Part shown: piece after piece, positions 16,557-25,178 of the stretch
How the letters are laid out: each line of letters starts with the position of its first letter
Position numbering within the stretch: the first letter of the stretch is position 1
Source: Vulgatibacter incomptus_A
GTDB taxonomy: Bacteria; Myxococcota; Myxococcia; Myxococcales; Vulgatibacteraceae
Assembly: GCA_040391605.1 (NCBI GenBank)
Contig: JBEBXK010000016.1
Coordinates: 1 to 64,000 of the forward strand
Length of the DNA: 64,000 bases
Direction of reading: 5' to 3'
The notes under the pieces: generated by a model
What the model was told of the DNA's origin: nothing
Databases searched by the model: none
Seen by the model: only the letters and a program-made list of their open reading frames with translations
Position numbers and translations under genes: made by a program

Positions 16557-16875
16557 TCCTCCGCTTCGGTCGTCCCCCCGCCGCTCCAGGAGGACGACCG
16601 ACATCCCCGCCATCACGAATCCGGACATCACCCCCGTGACCGAGAGCACGCTCCGCTCGTATCCCGAGCCGGGCACGTAGAAGACGACCGCGCGCGCGTC
16701 GAGAGAGAGATCGGAGGGCGTACCTGCCGGCGTCAGGCGATAGGATCAGACGTGATGGCCATCTGCCGTTGAAACCTTCGTGCCGTTGGCGAGGATGCCC
16801 ACCGTGTGGCCGCTGCACGCCGTGGCGAACGCCAGCAAACAGGCGAAGACGATCCCCGCCTCGGCGAGCCATCCT
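16557..16875 (-). pseudogene. Broken envelope-protein gene with in-frame stop
   Basis: Minus-strand coding-like sequence runs AGIVFACLLAFATACSGHTV then GILANGTKVSTADGHHV, hits TGA at 16746-16748, and continues in the same frame as YRLTPAGTPSDLSLDARAVV, FYVPGSGYERSVLSVTGVM and GFVMAGMSVVLLERR. One frame with a lipoprotein-like hydrophobic start, a nonsense codon, and a second hydrophobic segment suggests a once intact membrane-anchored protein. The right boundary is uncertain: residues upstream of 16875 look non-coding, while another minus frame near 16980-17080 also looks coding-like. No family recognised. Confidence 0.4.
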
Positions 16876-17107
16876 CTCCGAGCATCAGGCGGCACCCGCC
16901 TGGTCCGACAGGAGACGAGCAGCCAAAAAGGGGCGCCATCTGGCCAATCGGCACCAGCACGCAGACGGTGGGGTGTTTCGGTTTCATCATCGTCGCGACT
17001 CGCAGCAGGCCGGAGCCGGTGAAGGCGGCGCAGAGAATGCCGGGCGCCTTGATGCGGGTGAGGAAGGCGAGATGTAGCGAAATTCTTCAGGAAGGATTTC
17101 GTGTCGA

Positions 17108-17572
17108 TCATGACCCAGCAGGGCCAATGCTCAGGCGCTCTTTCGCGCACATGGCTGAAAGACCGCACTCCGGATTGTTCGAGTAGCGTTCTTTATATGA
17201 TGGTACGATGGTCTCCTCCGTTGTCAGCTGTCCCTCGTGCCGTACGGTGATATGTAATTGCGTTGGCGTTACAGCGAACTCGAAGCGTCCCGGGCTTCCC
17301 GTTCCCGCTTTGGGACGAAGATGGAGTTCGACCTCGGAGTCTGTACAGTTCGGATGGACGTCTTGGCTTGGCGGAAGAATTGCGTCACAAGTGAAGCGCT
17401 TGTTTCCGTCGACATCCATCTCGAAGGACCAGGAGCCTGGCTCCATCCCGCTGGGAAGGTCGACGACAAGAGGGGTAGAGGCGCAGGGCACCTTGCAGTC
17501 CCCACAAGCCGTCGTTAGCAGCACCACTGACGCTGCGAGGGTCGTTTGGAGGAAGACGCCCAGATTTCTCAT
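17108..17572 (-). CDS. Putative lipoprotein of unknown function
   Basis: A 154-residue secreted protein. Residues 1-24 form a signal peptide ending LLTTACGDC, a type II lipobox with the lipidation Cys. The mature part is beta-rich with several Cys (CKVPC, FTCDAIL, PNCTD, PECG, AMCAKE) that could form disulfides. ATG 17572 is chosen because GAAGGA lies 7 bases upstream; a GTG 15 bases earlier is less likely. No enzymatic motif or family recognised. It is 35 bases downstream of nothing obviously related; the next gene is on the same strand upstream. Confidence 0.72.
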   Translation of the reverse strand: MRNLGVFLQTTLAASVVLLTTACGDCKVPCASTPLVVDLPSGMEPGSWSFEMDVDGNKRFTCDAILPPSQDVHPNCTDSEVELHLRPKAGTGSPGRFEFAVTPTQLHITVRHEGQLTTEETIVPSYKERYSNNPECGLSAMCAKERLSIGPAGS

Positions 17573-17660
17573 CGATCGATCCTTCACTGGAGGACCTTCT
17601 CTCCCCTGGGGAGGCCAAGGTCAGACCACAGGATAGCTGCAAAACCCGTCCTCTCGAGCG

Positions 17661-20027
17661 CTATTCTTCGAACATCTCCCGCACCTGGTCGAGGTGCGCG
17701 CGGGCCGATTTGGACTCCCACGGCTCGAAGGTGCTGAAGGTGCTGCCGAGCGCCGCCGTGGAGGGCGCATCTTCGCGGCGAAAGGGCCCAGCCACGCCGG
17801 CCATCCAGCCATCCTCGCTCGCGAGATCGGGGCGCGCGACACGAAAACGGAAGACGTAGTACTGGACGTCGCCGCCGAACGTCTCGGATTCGATCGGGAA
17901 CACCTTCATCAATTCAATCTGGTCGGGCGGCCTCCCGAGCTCGCTGGAGAAGGTGAGCCAGCGCACCAGATCCGACTCGGCGAAGGCAGCCTGGGTGCGG
18001 TGTTCCGCGGGGAAGAGCTCGACGCGGCCTGCGGCCTCGAGGCGGTCCCAGAGGTAGTTGCGTGTCTCGGAGCTGGCTGCGATCGCCTCCCAGACCGCCG
18101 GGGGGGCCTCCTCCCCCTGCCGAAGGAGGGAGAGGGCGGCGAACTCGAGGAGCCGCGGATCGCGGAATTGGAGAGAGGCCCGGAGCTCGGCGCGCACCCG
18201 CTCGTCCGGCAGGTGGCCGAAGAGATCGAGGAGCAGGCCACTGTAGGCGCGCAAGGGACCGTATTCGTCGGTGAACTGCCACGCGAAGCCCTCGCTCTCC
18301 TGGCGCGGCATCAGCTTCGAGCGCCGCTCTCGAAACGCGGTGACGAGCGGGGCGGCCTGCGACTGGATCTTCGCTGGCTCGAGGACTCCCTTGTCCAGGA
18401 ACCTCAGGGTGGTGAGCCAGACGTCCCACCGCCATCCCTCGTGTACCGCGAGGGCGAAGAGGCCGGGGAAGTAGGCGTCCGCGTGTTGGGGGTTCCCCTG
18501 CAGGGGGCGCAGAGAGCCGCCGTCGACCGTTCGCGCGGCGCCCGTCGCCAGGCGCATAAAGGTGCGGGCCGATGTGCCGTCGTCCGGCATCGCCGCGAGG
18601 AGGGCCAGGGCGTTGGACTGCGCCTGCGGGTCGAGATTGGAGAAGATCGTCTCGACGGTCGGAACCCAGGCGGGCTCGGGTGCCTCGGCGAGGGCGAGGA
18701 GAACCGAGACACGGAAGGGGAACGGCTCGCCCTCGACCGGTGGGATCATCTGCGGGACCGCGAGGAGGATCGACGTGCCCTCCGCTTCGGTCAGGATCCC
18801 GATCCGGTTTCGCTCGCGGAGCCGGTCGAGCGCCGCCTCACGGCTCTCCTTCTCGACGCTCAGGAGCGAGGCCACGAGGGGTTCCCGCAAACCCTGCAGC
18901 GCTGTCGAATCGGGGTTCCCGGCCAGCAGCTCAGCCAGCAAGGCGTCGGCGACGTCGCTCCGCTCCAGCTCCGGACCAATCCTTTGGTGGGCGATTCGAA
19001 GCGCGTCGCGGACGGTGTCTCCGTCGGCTGCGGCTGCGAACGCGACGCTCCGAACGACCGCTAGCGCGTCCTTGGGGCGCTTCAGCCTACCGGCGAGCCA
19101 GATCGCGGCCGTCCTCCAGTCGAGGGAGGAGGTGTCGGCCACCCACCGCACCGTGCCAGCCTGGCCTTGGGGGAGGTTGATCTCCATGGGGGCGTCGCGA
19201 AAGACGTAGGAGACGTTGTCCCGCGTAGCGAACGGCCTGCCGCCGAGGAAGTCCACCTGGTTCTCGGTGCGGCCCTGGATCTCGCCGTAGATGATGCCCT
19301 CGGCATAGAGCGGCGCGGCGCCGAGGATGTTGTATACGACGAGGTCAGTCCACCTGGGGAGGTCGAGATCCACCTCCTCGATGACCTTCCCCTCGCCCGT
19401 CGCTGCCGTCACGTGAACGGTCCCGATCTTCACCTGAATCGTCTCACGGACGTGGGGGGCGAGGTGGAAGCGCTCCTCGCCGAGCGCCACGTCCACGGGG
19501 ATGTCGAGCGCGTTTAGGATGTGCAGGTCGGTCGTGGTCGCGCCGGCGTAGAGCTGCATCGTGAGGGCCGCCGCGCCCAGGGAGGCGGCGAGGGCCGCGA
19601 ACTTTCGCCAGGCACGCATCATTGGCGTCAGCGGGAGGCGACCCTGGAAGTCGACGCCCTTGCCCAAGGGCCAGACCACATAGCGGCCCAGCGGAAGGAT
19701 CGGGAGGAAGAGCGCGACGAGGTAGTGGCCTGCGATGTACGTTCCGTCCGGACGCTGGTCTGACGCGCCCCAGAGGCGGAACCCCACCGCGTTCAGCGTG
19801 AAGAGCGTCGGCGTAGTTCGCATCGGCTCGGCGAAGAGCCGCGGATCTTCGAGCACCCGGTCGATCGTCCGGGCCATGGGGGAGCCCTTCTTTCGCGCCT
19901 TCTTCAAGATCTCGTAGACTTGGTGCGGCTTCCCTGTGGCGACGGCTTCTCCGAGCCCAGGAAGGTGGAGGAGCTCCCGGAGGGGAGGTGACCGGTCGAG
20001 GATCTGTAGCGGATCGGCTTCGCTCAT
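17661..20027 (-). CDS. Large unrecognised membrane protein (788 aa)
   Basis: A 788-residue protein with two hydrophobic segments (about residues 102-122 with LVALFLPILPLGRYVVW, and 143-163). The N-terminal 90 residues are cytoplasmic-like and helical; the region after the second TM is a beta-rich PEGA-like stretch (DIPVDVALGEERFHLAPHV), followed by a long helical-repeat C-terminal body (HEAT/TPR-like appearance) with no catalytic motif. GAGG precedes ATG 20027, and palindromes lie just upstream. I do not recognise a named family; the LPxGRYVV TM motif appears in other myxobacterial hypothetical proteins. Probably an envelope-associated scaffold, but this is a guess. Confidence 0.75.
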   Translation of the reverse strand: MSEADPLQILDRSPPLRELLHLPGLGEAVATGKPHQVYEILKKARKKGSPMARTIDRVLEDPRLFAEPMRTTPTLFTLNAVGFRLWGASDQRPDGTYIAGHYLVALFLPILPLGRYVVWPLGKGVDFQGRLPLTPMMRAWRKFAALAASLGAAALTMQLYAGATTTDLHILNALDIPVDVALGEERFHLAPHVRETIQVKIGTVHVTAATGEGKVIEEVDLDLPRWTDLVVYNILGAAPLYAEGIIYGEIQGRTENQVDFLGGRPFATRDNVSYVFRDAPMEINLPQGQAGTVRWVADTSSLDWRTAAIWLAGRLKRPKDALAVVRSVAFAAAADGDTVRDALRIAHQRIGPELERSDVADALLAELLAGNPDSTALQGLREPLVASLLSVEKESREAALDRLRERNRIGILTEAEGTSILLAVPQMIPPVEGEPFPFRVSVLLALAEAPEPAWVPTVETIFSNLDPQAQSNALALLAAMPDDGTSARTFMRLATGAARTVDGGSLRPLQGNPQHADAYFPGLFALAVHEGWRWDVWLTTLRFLDKGVLEPAKIQSQAAPLVTAFRERRSKLMPRQESEGFAWQFTDEYGPLRAYSGLLLDLFGHLPDERVRAELRASLQFRDPRLLEFAALSLLRQGEEAPPAVWEAIAASSETRNYLWDRLEAAGRVELFPAEHRTQAAFAESDLVRWLTFSSELGRPPDQIELMKVFPIESETFGGDVQYYVFRFRVARPDLASEDGWMAGVAGPFRREDAPSTAALGSTFSTFEPWESKSARAHLDQVREMFEE

Positions 20028-20409
20028 GGACGGACCTCGCGAGGGCGTCGCCCTCCTGGCGCCAGGCCGGATCGAGTTGCGGTCAGTGTAGCCGCGCCGC
20101 CAGCGAACGCAACGGCGTCAGTCGCCGGAGAGTCTTCGAAGCCGACACGATGGGTTGGATACCCGGGGTCGAGGCGGCCGAGCATTGCAGACCTCGCCTT
20201 TCCCCGCCTCGGGCTGCCAGCCCGGCGCCGACGAGAGCCGTTGGCTCCTGATAGGCGCGAAGGAGCCTGTAGCGGCAGGATCCCGCTCTCTTCCTGGCGG
20301 CCATGCAACAAGAGGGTGGTCTTAGGCAGGCGACCGCATCGAGGGCGTCCAACGCACTCGTCACGTCGCCGCGATGGGCTCGTCACGGGGGGCGCGCACG
20401 CTCGAGGCC
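20028..20409. other. Intergenic region with palindromes, no gene seen
   Basis: This 382-base divergent gap has no coding frame I can support. Near the minus-strand start lie GAGGGCG-T-CGCCCTC (20041-20055) and CTGGCGCCAG (20056-20065), adjacent palindromes that would form hairpins in the 5' leader of the 788-aa gene. Promoters for both divergent genes must lie here, but I cannot place -10/-35 elements. Confidence 0.5.
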
Positions 20410-21468
20410 ATGAAGAAGCGCTTCGTGGCAAAAGCAGCCGTGGTGGCGGTGGGCCTTCTCTGTCTCGCGTGGGGCCTGCAGGACGTCGATCTCGGCGACG
20501 CGGCGCGAGAGCTGAGCAGGGCAGGGCCGCTGCTGCTCCTCGGGCTCATTCCATACGGAGTCTCGCTCGCGGCGGATGGCTGGGGATTCTCTCGCCTCTT
20601 TCGCCGCGTCGGTCAGCGGATCCATCCGCTTGGGCTGGCGGGCACCCGCGCCTCGGCGGAGGCGCTCGGGATCAGCTTGCCGGGTGGGGCGCTGATCGCC
20701 GAGTCGGTGAAGCCGCTCCTCCTCCACTCGCGGTTCGGCGTGCCGCTCGAAGTGGGGGCAGGGGCGATGGCAGCGCGAAAGTGCCTGATCGTCGCCGCCC
20801 ACGGCGTGTACATCGGTCTGGCCTTGGCCTTGGGCTGGGGCTGGCTCGCAGCGCAATCGGTGCGACTGTCCGGCGCGGCAGGGCTGCCGTGGGTCGTGCT
20901 TGCCTCGGGGATCGCGATCGGGGCGGCCGCGGTCATGATGCGCTTGGCGCTTCGCAGCGGGAACGTGGTCTCCCGGCTCTCGAGACTCGCGGGACGCCTT
21001 CCAATCGAAGCGCTGCGACGACGGCTGGAATCGGCGAGCCGGTCGTTCACGCGAGCTGACGAGAGCCTCCGGCGCATGCTCGAGCTGCGCGGCGGCCTGG
21101 CCTCGTTGCCGGCCTTCGTGATCATGTGGATGTGCGAGGCCGTCGAGTCCTGGCTCCTCCTCCGCCTCTTCGGCTTCGAGCTCGGCTTCGTCGAGACCCT
21201 GGCCCTGGAGGCTACCATCTCCGCCGTCCGGGCCTTCGCGTTCCTCGCCCCGGCGGGGATCGGCTTTCAAGATGCAGGCTATCTGGCGCTGCTCGGCGCG
21301 GGAGGGCCCGGGGGCAGCGCCGCCGCCGCCTTCGTCCTGGCGAAGCGGCTTCGGGAGCTCTGCTGGATCGGGATCGGCTATGCCCTCCTCGCGCTGGACG
21401 GTACGCGCCCGGCGAGGTCCGCGCTCGTCGCCAGGCCGCGTGCCAGCCGGCCCGTATCGCCGCCGTAG
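20410..21468 (+). CDS. PF03706-type flippase-like membrane protein (LPG synthase TM region/UPF0104)
   Basis: A 352-residue polytopic membrane protein with about eight hydrophobic segments, starting MKKRFVAKAAVVAVGLL at ATG 20410. The order of segments and motifs such as GISLPGGALIAESVKPLLL, AFAFLAPAGIGFQDAGY and FVLAKRLRELCWIGIGY match the lysylphosphatidylglycerol-synthetase-type TM family that includes HpnL and other lipid translocation proteins. It lacks the soluble aminoacyl-transferase domain. It converges with the phosphoesterase gene (7-base gap) and lies beside two glycosyltransferases, so I infer a role in moving a glycolipid or its precursor across the inner membrane. Confidence 0.82.
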   Translation: MKKRFVAKAAVVAVGLLCLAWGLQDVDLGDAARELSRAGPLLLLGLIPYGVSLAADGWGFSRLFRRVGQRIHPLGLAGTRASAEALGISLPGGALIAESVKPLLLHSRFGVPLEVGAGAMAARKCLIVAAHGVYIGLALALGWGWLAAQSVRLSGAAGLPWVVLASGIAIGAAAVMMRLALRSGNVVSRLSRLAGRLPIEALRRRLESASRSFTRADESLRRMLELRGGLASLPAFVIMWMCEAVESWLLLRLFGFELGFVETLALEATISAVRAFAFLAPAGIGFQDAGYLALLGAGGPGGSAAAAFVLAKRLRELCWIGIGYALLALDGTRPARSALVARPRASRPVSPP

Positions 21469-21475
21469 CGGCAGC

Positions 21476-22183
21476 TCACCAAGAGTGGTGGAGCGCGTAG
21501 TTCCCGCGCTTCGTATCGATCTCGAGGAAGGAGAACGTCCCCTCGGAGCAGGTGCCGCTGTTGAGGAAGAGGCGGGCTCCGTGGTGGGCCACACCTCCCA
21601 GGTGGGTGTGGCCGGTCACCACGACGTCCGCCTTTCGCTCCTGCCCGAGGGACATCGCCCAGCGCTGAAAGGTGCAGCGGGTCGCGTCCAGGGAGGCCCC
21701 GCGCATGCGCTGGTCGAGGAGATCGCAGGCGCGAAAGAGGCCGTGGAGACCCAAGCGCCGCAGCCAGGCGCCGGCCCAGACTCCCCACTCGCTGAACTGT
21801 CGCAGGTGGCGGATGAGCCAGTCGTGCCGATGCCCGTGGGTGAAGAGGATCCGTACGCCGTCCGCGTCGATCACGACCTCCTCCGGCGCGCCGAGGGCAG
21901 GGCCGGCGACGAGGTCGTGGTTGCCGTGGACGTAGAGGTATTGCCGCCGCTCGAAGCGCCGCACGAGCTCCGGATGGGCCTCCCGCGCCGCGCCGAGCTC
22001 TGCGAGCTGCTGCTGCGGAACGCGCGCGGTCAGCGTCTCATAGATGTCGCCGAGCAGCACGATGCGGTCGAAGGAGTCCTCGAGGAAGCGGAGGAAGCGG
22101 AGGAACGCTTCATCCTCGTGTCCGAATGGATCGACTGCGTCACGACGCCCCAAATGCAAATCCGAGATCACTGCCAATCGCAT
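21476..22183 (-). CDS. Calcineurin-like metallophosphoesterase (LpxH-like)
   Basis: A 235-residue phosphoesterase with the complete metal-site set: DLHLGRRDA (D-x-H), IVLLGDIYE (GD), YVHGNHDLV (GNHD), LFTHGHRHD (H) and VVTGHTHLGG (GHxH). The layout resembles UDP-2,3-diacylglucosamine hydrolase-type enzymes, although substrate cannot be fixed. GGAGG lies 7 bases before ATG 22183. It sits divergently from the GT21 gene, so a role in glycolipid or lipid-phosphate processing is a reasonable inference. Confidence 0.85.
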   Translation of the reverse strand: MRLAVISDLHLGRRDAVDPFGHEDEAFLRFLRFLEDSFDRIVLLGDIYETLTARVPQQQLAELGAAREAHPELVRRFERRQYLYVHGNHDLVAGPALGAPEEVVIDADGVRILFTHGHRHDWLIRHLRQFSEWGVWAGAWLRRLGLHGLFRACDLLDQRMRGASLDATRCTFQRWAMSLGQERKADVVVTGHTHLGGVAHHGARLFLNSGTCSEGTFSFLEIDTKRGNYALHHSW

Positions 22184-22364
22184 CTTCAACCTCCGTCTGG
22201 CCACGCTGAGTAGCCGTCGAAGGTGACGCTCTGGCGCTGTTTCTGTAGCGTATGAGTGACGACACTCGGCGTCGCGAGAACGTTTCAGTATGGAAACGCA
22301 GCGAACATCGAACTGTCACATGGCGACTCGATGCTCCAACCACACCCATGGCTGGAGAATCCCT

Positions 22365-23549
22365 ATGTTCGACGCCATCTCGCTCCTCCTCTTCGTCGCC
22401 GCGGCGACAGGTCTCGCGATCCTCGGTATCCAGCTGGTCACGCTTCGAATGCACATGAGGAGGCCACGGCCGATCACGACGAAGTTCAAGCCCATCTCCA
22501 TCCTCAAGCCGCTCTGCGGCGTCGACGACGGCCTCGAGGCGAACCTCGAGCAGTTCGCGACCCTCGACTATCCCAACTACGAGCTGCTCCTCGGCGTGAG
22601 GGACTTAGAGGATCCCGCGCTGCCGCTGGCGGAGGCTTGCGCCAGACGGCACCCCGCCCGGGTGCGCGTCGTGATCCAGCGAGGCGAGCCGGGGATGAAC
22701 CCCAAGGTGAATCAACTCATCACGCTAGAGCGGGTCGCGTGTCATCCGATCCTCGTCATCAGCGACTCGAACGTGCGCCTGCGTCCAGGCTACCTGGAGG
22801 AGATCGCCGCGGGCCTCTCCGATCCCGGGGTCGGCCTCGTCACCCATCCGATCGTAGGCGTCGGAGAGGAGCGGCTCGGCTCGCTCCTGGACAACCTCCA
22901 CATGGTCGGAAACTGCGCCACGGGCACGGTCTCGGCGAAGACGATCGTCGACCGCGACATCGTGGTGGGCAAATCGATGGCGATGCGCCGCTCCGACCTG
23001 CGGAGCCTCGGCGGCTTCGAGGCCGTGAAGGATGTCCTCGCGGAGGATTACGTGATGGGCTTGGCGGTGGTCCGTCAGCTCAGGAAGCGGGTGCTCCTCG
23101 GCAAGCCCATCGAGAACGTGAGCGCGCGGCGGCCGCTCTCGCACTTCATCTCGCGCTACTATCGATGGAGCGTGTTGCAGCGAAAGATGGTCGGTCTACC
23201 CGCCTACTGTGCGCAGCTCCTCCTCAATCCGATCGTCCTCGCGCTCGTGGGCGCCGCCGTCGCGCCGAGCCGCAAGGCGCTCCTCCTCCTCGCCGCGGCG
23301 ACCGTCGCGAAGATCGCGGTGGATGCCGCAGCCGGGCTCATGCTCCGCGGCGGTTTCCCGCTGCACGCTCTCGCGCTGATCCCGCTCAAGGACCTGCTCG
23401 TCGCCTGGGCGTGGCTCGTCGGGCTCGTCCGGAACACGGTCGATTGGCGTGGGAGCCGGCTGGTCGTCCTGCGCGGGACCCGCCTCGCCGTGTCGGACGG
23501 GCAGGCGATCGGCAACGCGGCGTCGAAGCCCCGGCCTGAGCTCGCCTGA
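22365..23549 (+). CDS. GT21 glycosyltransferase (ceramide glucosyltransferase-like)
   Basis: A 394-residue membrane glycosyltransferase. An N-terminal hydrophobic segment (LLFVAAATGLAILGIQLV) is followed by the GT2-fold domain with ISILKPLCGVDDGLE, a D-x-S site in VISDSNVRLRP, DVLAEDYVMG (catalytic Asp region) and SHFISRYYRWSVLQRK, which corresponds to the (Q/R)xxRW motif of ceramide glucosyltransferases; three to four C-terminal TM segments follow. GGAG lies 8 bases before ATG 22365. HpnI-type hopanoid enzymes are the closest alternative. It is one base from the next glycosyltransferase gene, so the two are co-translated. Likely acceptor: ceramide or another hydrophobic lipid. Confidence 0.87.
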   Translation: MFDAISLLLFVAAATGLAILGIQLVTLRMHMRRPRPITTKFKPISILKPLCGVDDGLEANLEQFATLDYPNYELLLGVRDLEDPALPLAEACARRHPARVRVVIQRGEPGMNPKVNQLITLERVACHPILVISDSNVRLRPGYLEEIAAGLSDPGVGLVTHPIVGVGEERLGSLLDNLHMVGNCATGTVSAKTIVDRDIVVGKSMAMRRSDLRSLGGFEAVKDVLAEDYVMGLAVVRQLRKRVLLGKPIENVSARRPLSHFISRYYRWSVLQRKMVGLPAYCAQLLLNPIVLALVGAAVAPSRKALLLLAAATVAKIAVDAAAGLMLRGGFPLHALALIPLKDLLVAWAWLVGLVRNTVDWRGSRLVVLRGTRLAVSDGQAIGNAASKPRPELA

Positions 23550-23550
23550 T

Positions 23551-24858
23551 ATGGACGCCAAGCCGATGGTCGTCGCCCTGGACATGGGCTACGGGCATAT
23601 GCGGGCGGCAGCGCCGATCGCCCGGGCATTGGGCACCCGGATCACCGAGGTGGATCGGGCGCCGATCGCCGGGGCTGACGAGGCGAAGCTCTGGAGGCGC
23701 GCGAGGCGAGCCTACGAGCTGACCTCGCGGCTCTCGCAGGTGCGGGGGCCGCTGGGTGGTCCCGTGCGCGCGCTCCTCGACGCCGTCACCCACATCCCGC
23801 ACCTGCACCCCTACCGGGATCAATCCGGCCCCCACGTCGGCGCGAGGTTCCTCGATCGCTTGATCGACGAGGGGCTCGGCCGCGGCCTGGTCGACGAGCT
23901 GCGACGGACCGGCGCACCCATGGTCTCGACCTTCTACGCGCCCGCGCTGATCGCCGATCGCGCCGGGCTCGAGAACATCTACTGCGTCGTCACCGACACG
24001 GACGTGAACCGCATCTGGGCGCCGTACGAAGCCTACAAGACCCGCATCAGCTACCTGGTGCCCACGCAGCGCGCTGCCCGGCGACTCCACGCGTACGGCG
24101 TACCAGTCGAGCGCATCCATTTCACGGGCTTCCCGCTCCCGGAGGAGCTGGTCGGCGGGGCCTCGCTCGAGGCCGCCCGGCGCAACGTCGCGGCCCGGAT
24201 CCTGCGCCTGGACCCAGAGGGCACCTTCCGCCGCACCCATCGTGACGAACTCGCGCACTTCCTCGGGGCGCTCCCCGAGCCCGATCGCCGCGCGCCGCTC
24301 CTGACCTTCGCGGTTGGCGGAGCTGGCGCTCAGGTGGGCATGGCCGGCCTCTTCCTGGAACGTCTTCGGCCGCTGATGGAGGAGGAGCGCATCCGAGTCG
24401 CCCTCGTCGCCGGGACCCGCCGCGAGGTGGCAGATGGCTTCGGAGTCGCCATCGCAAGGGCGGGGGTCGAGCCGCTGGTCGGCCACGGACTGGAGATCGT
24501 CCGCACCGACGATCTCTCCAGCTACTTCGATCGCTTTCATACCCTGCTGGCCGAGACCGACGTGCTCTGGACCAAGCCATCGGAGCTGACGTTCTTCACG
24601 GCGCTCGGCCTCCCGATCGTCTTCTCCTCCCCAGTGGGTGCGCACGAGCGCTACAACCGCCGATGGGCGATCGAAGCCGGCGCCGGCCTCAAGCAGGGCG
24701 ATCCGCGCTTCGCCGCCGAGTGGTTGCTCGAGTGGCTGGCGGACGGCACCCTCGCCGCCGCGGCATGGTCCGGCTTCATGCGCCTCCCCAAGTTCGGCCT
24801 CTACTCCATTCTCGAGACCATGGGCTCTCTCGAGCCCTCGGCGACACCCAAGACGTGA
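23551..24858 (+). CDS. GT28/MGDG-synthase-like glycosyltransferase
   Basis: A 435-residue soluble or membrane-peripheral protein. VALDMGYGHMRAAAPIARAL at the N-terminus parallels the glycine-rich GGGH motif of MurG/MGDG-synthase enzymes, and the C-terminal half has ETDVLWTKPSELTFFTALGL then IVFSSPVGAHERYN, resembling the donor-binding KPGGLT region. Family resemblance is moderate: the canonical GGG-H is altered to GYGH and KPGG to KPSE. ATG follows the GT21 stop by one base. It would add a sugar to a lipid made or exported by its neighbours; donor and acceptor are unknown. Confidence 0.68.
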   Translation: MDAKPMVVALDMGYGHMRAAAPIARALGTRITEVDRAPIAGADEAKLWRRARRAYELTSRLSQVRGPLGGPVRALLDAVTHIPHLHPYRDQSGPHVGARFLDRLIDEGLGRGLVDELRRTGAPMVSTFYAPALIADRAGLENIYCVVTDTDVNRIWAPYEAYKTRISYLVPTQRAARRLHAYGVPVERIHFTGFPLPEELVGGASLEAARRNVAARILRLDPEGTFRRTHRDELAHFLGALPEPDRRAPLLTFAVGGAGAQVGMAGLFLERLRPLMEEERIRVALVAGTRREVADGFGVAIARAGVEPLVGHGLEIVRTDDLSSYFDRFHTLLAETDVLWTKPSELTFFTALGLPIVFSSPVGAHERYNRRWAIEAGAGLKQGDPRFAAEWLLEWLADGTLAAAAWSGFMRLPKFGLYSILETMGSLEPSATPKT

Positions 24859-25073
24859 GGCCACGACAATCCTGGATACTGCCTCAGGGGGCCGATGAGG
24901 CCAGGTCGCGCCCGCCAGGCTCGACGGCGAGGGCGAGGAGACGTTGCGCGGCATCGTCTCGAGCACCCGTGGTCCCGAGCGACATGATGCCTGTCATACG
25001 TGAGCGAGTGGGGAATGGAGTAGTCCGGCAAGAATTCCTCTGACCGGGCGTGTCCCGTCTTCGAGGAGAACGC

Positions 25074-25178
25074 GTGCATTCGAGATTGGCAGATCGGTAC
25101 AGAAGGTATCTCTTCAGCGCACTCCGAGCCCTCATCCACGGTGGCGGCGCGACTTCCAGCCTCGGCTGGACAAGGTGA
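25074..25178 (+). CDS. Small ORF (34 aa) overlapping bioH start
   Basis: GTG 25074 has a good GAGGAG ribosome site 5 bases upstream and encodes a basic 34-residue peptide (MHSRLADRYRRYLFSALRAL...) whose TGA overlaps the GTG start of the hydrolase gene (GTGA). Such an arrangement suggests a leader peptide or translational coupling, or a remnant of a longer gene. Nothing in the peptide is recognisable; confidence that it is translated is low to moderate. Confidence 0.35.
   Translation: MHSRLADRYRRYLFSALRALIHGGGATSSLGWTR

Noticed and set aside
16980..17080. Minus-strand coding-like stretch (GILCAAFTGSGLLRVATMMK)
   Set aside because: Reads like protein, but has no bounded gene, frame continuity or recognised family; mentioned only as possible debris.
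24884..25073. Minus-strand small gene near MTGIMSLGTTGARDD
   Set aside because: No ribosome site and no family; likely a shadow of GC-rich intergenic DNA.
25021..25174. Biotin-related operator or riboswitch upstream of bioH
   Set aside because: No palindrome or conserved aptamer-like fold could be recognised by eye.
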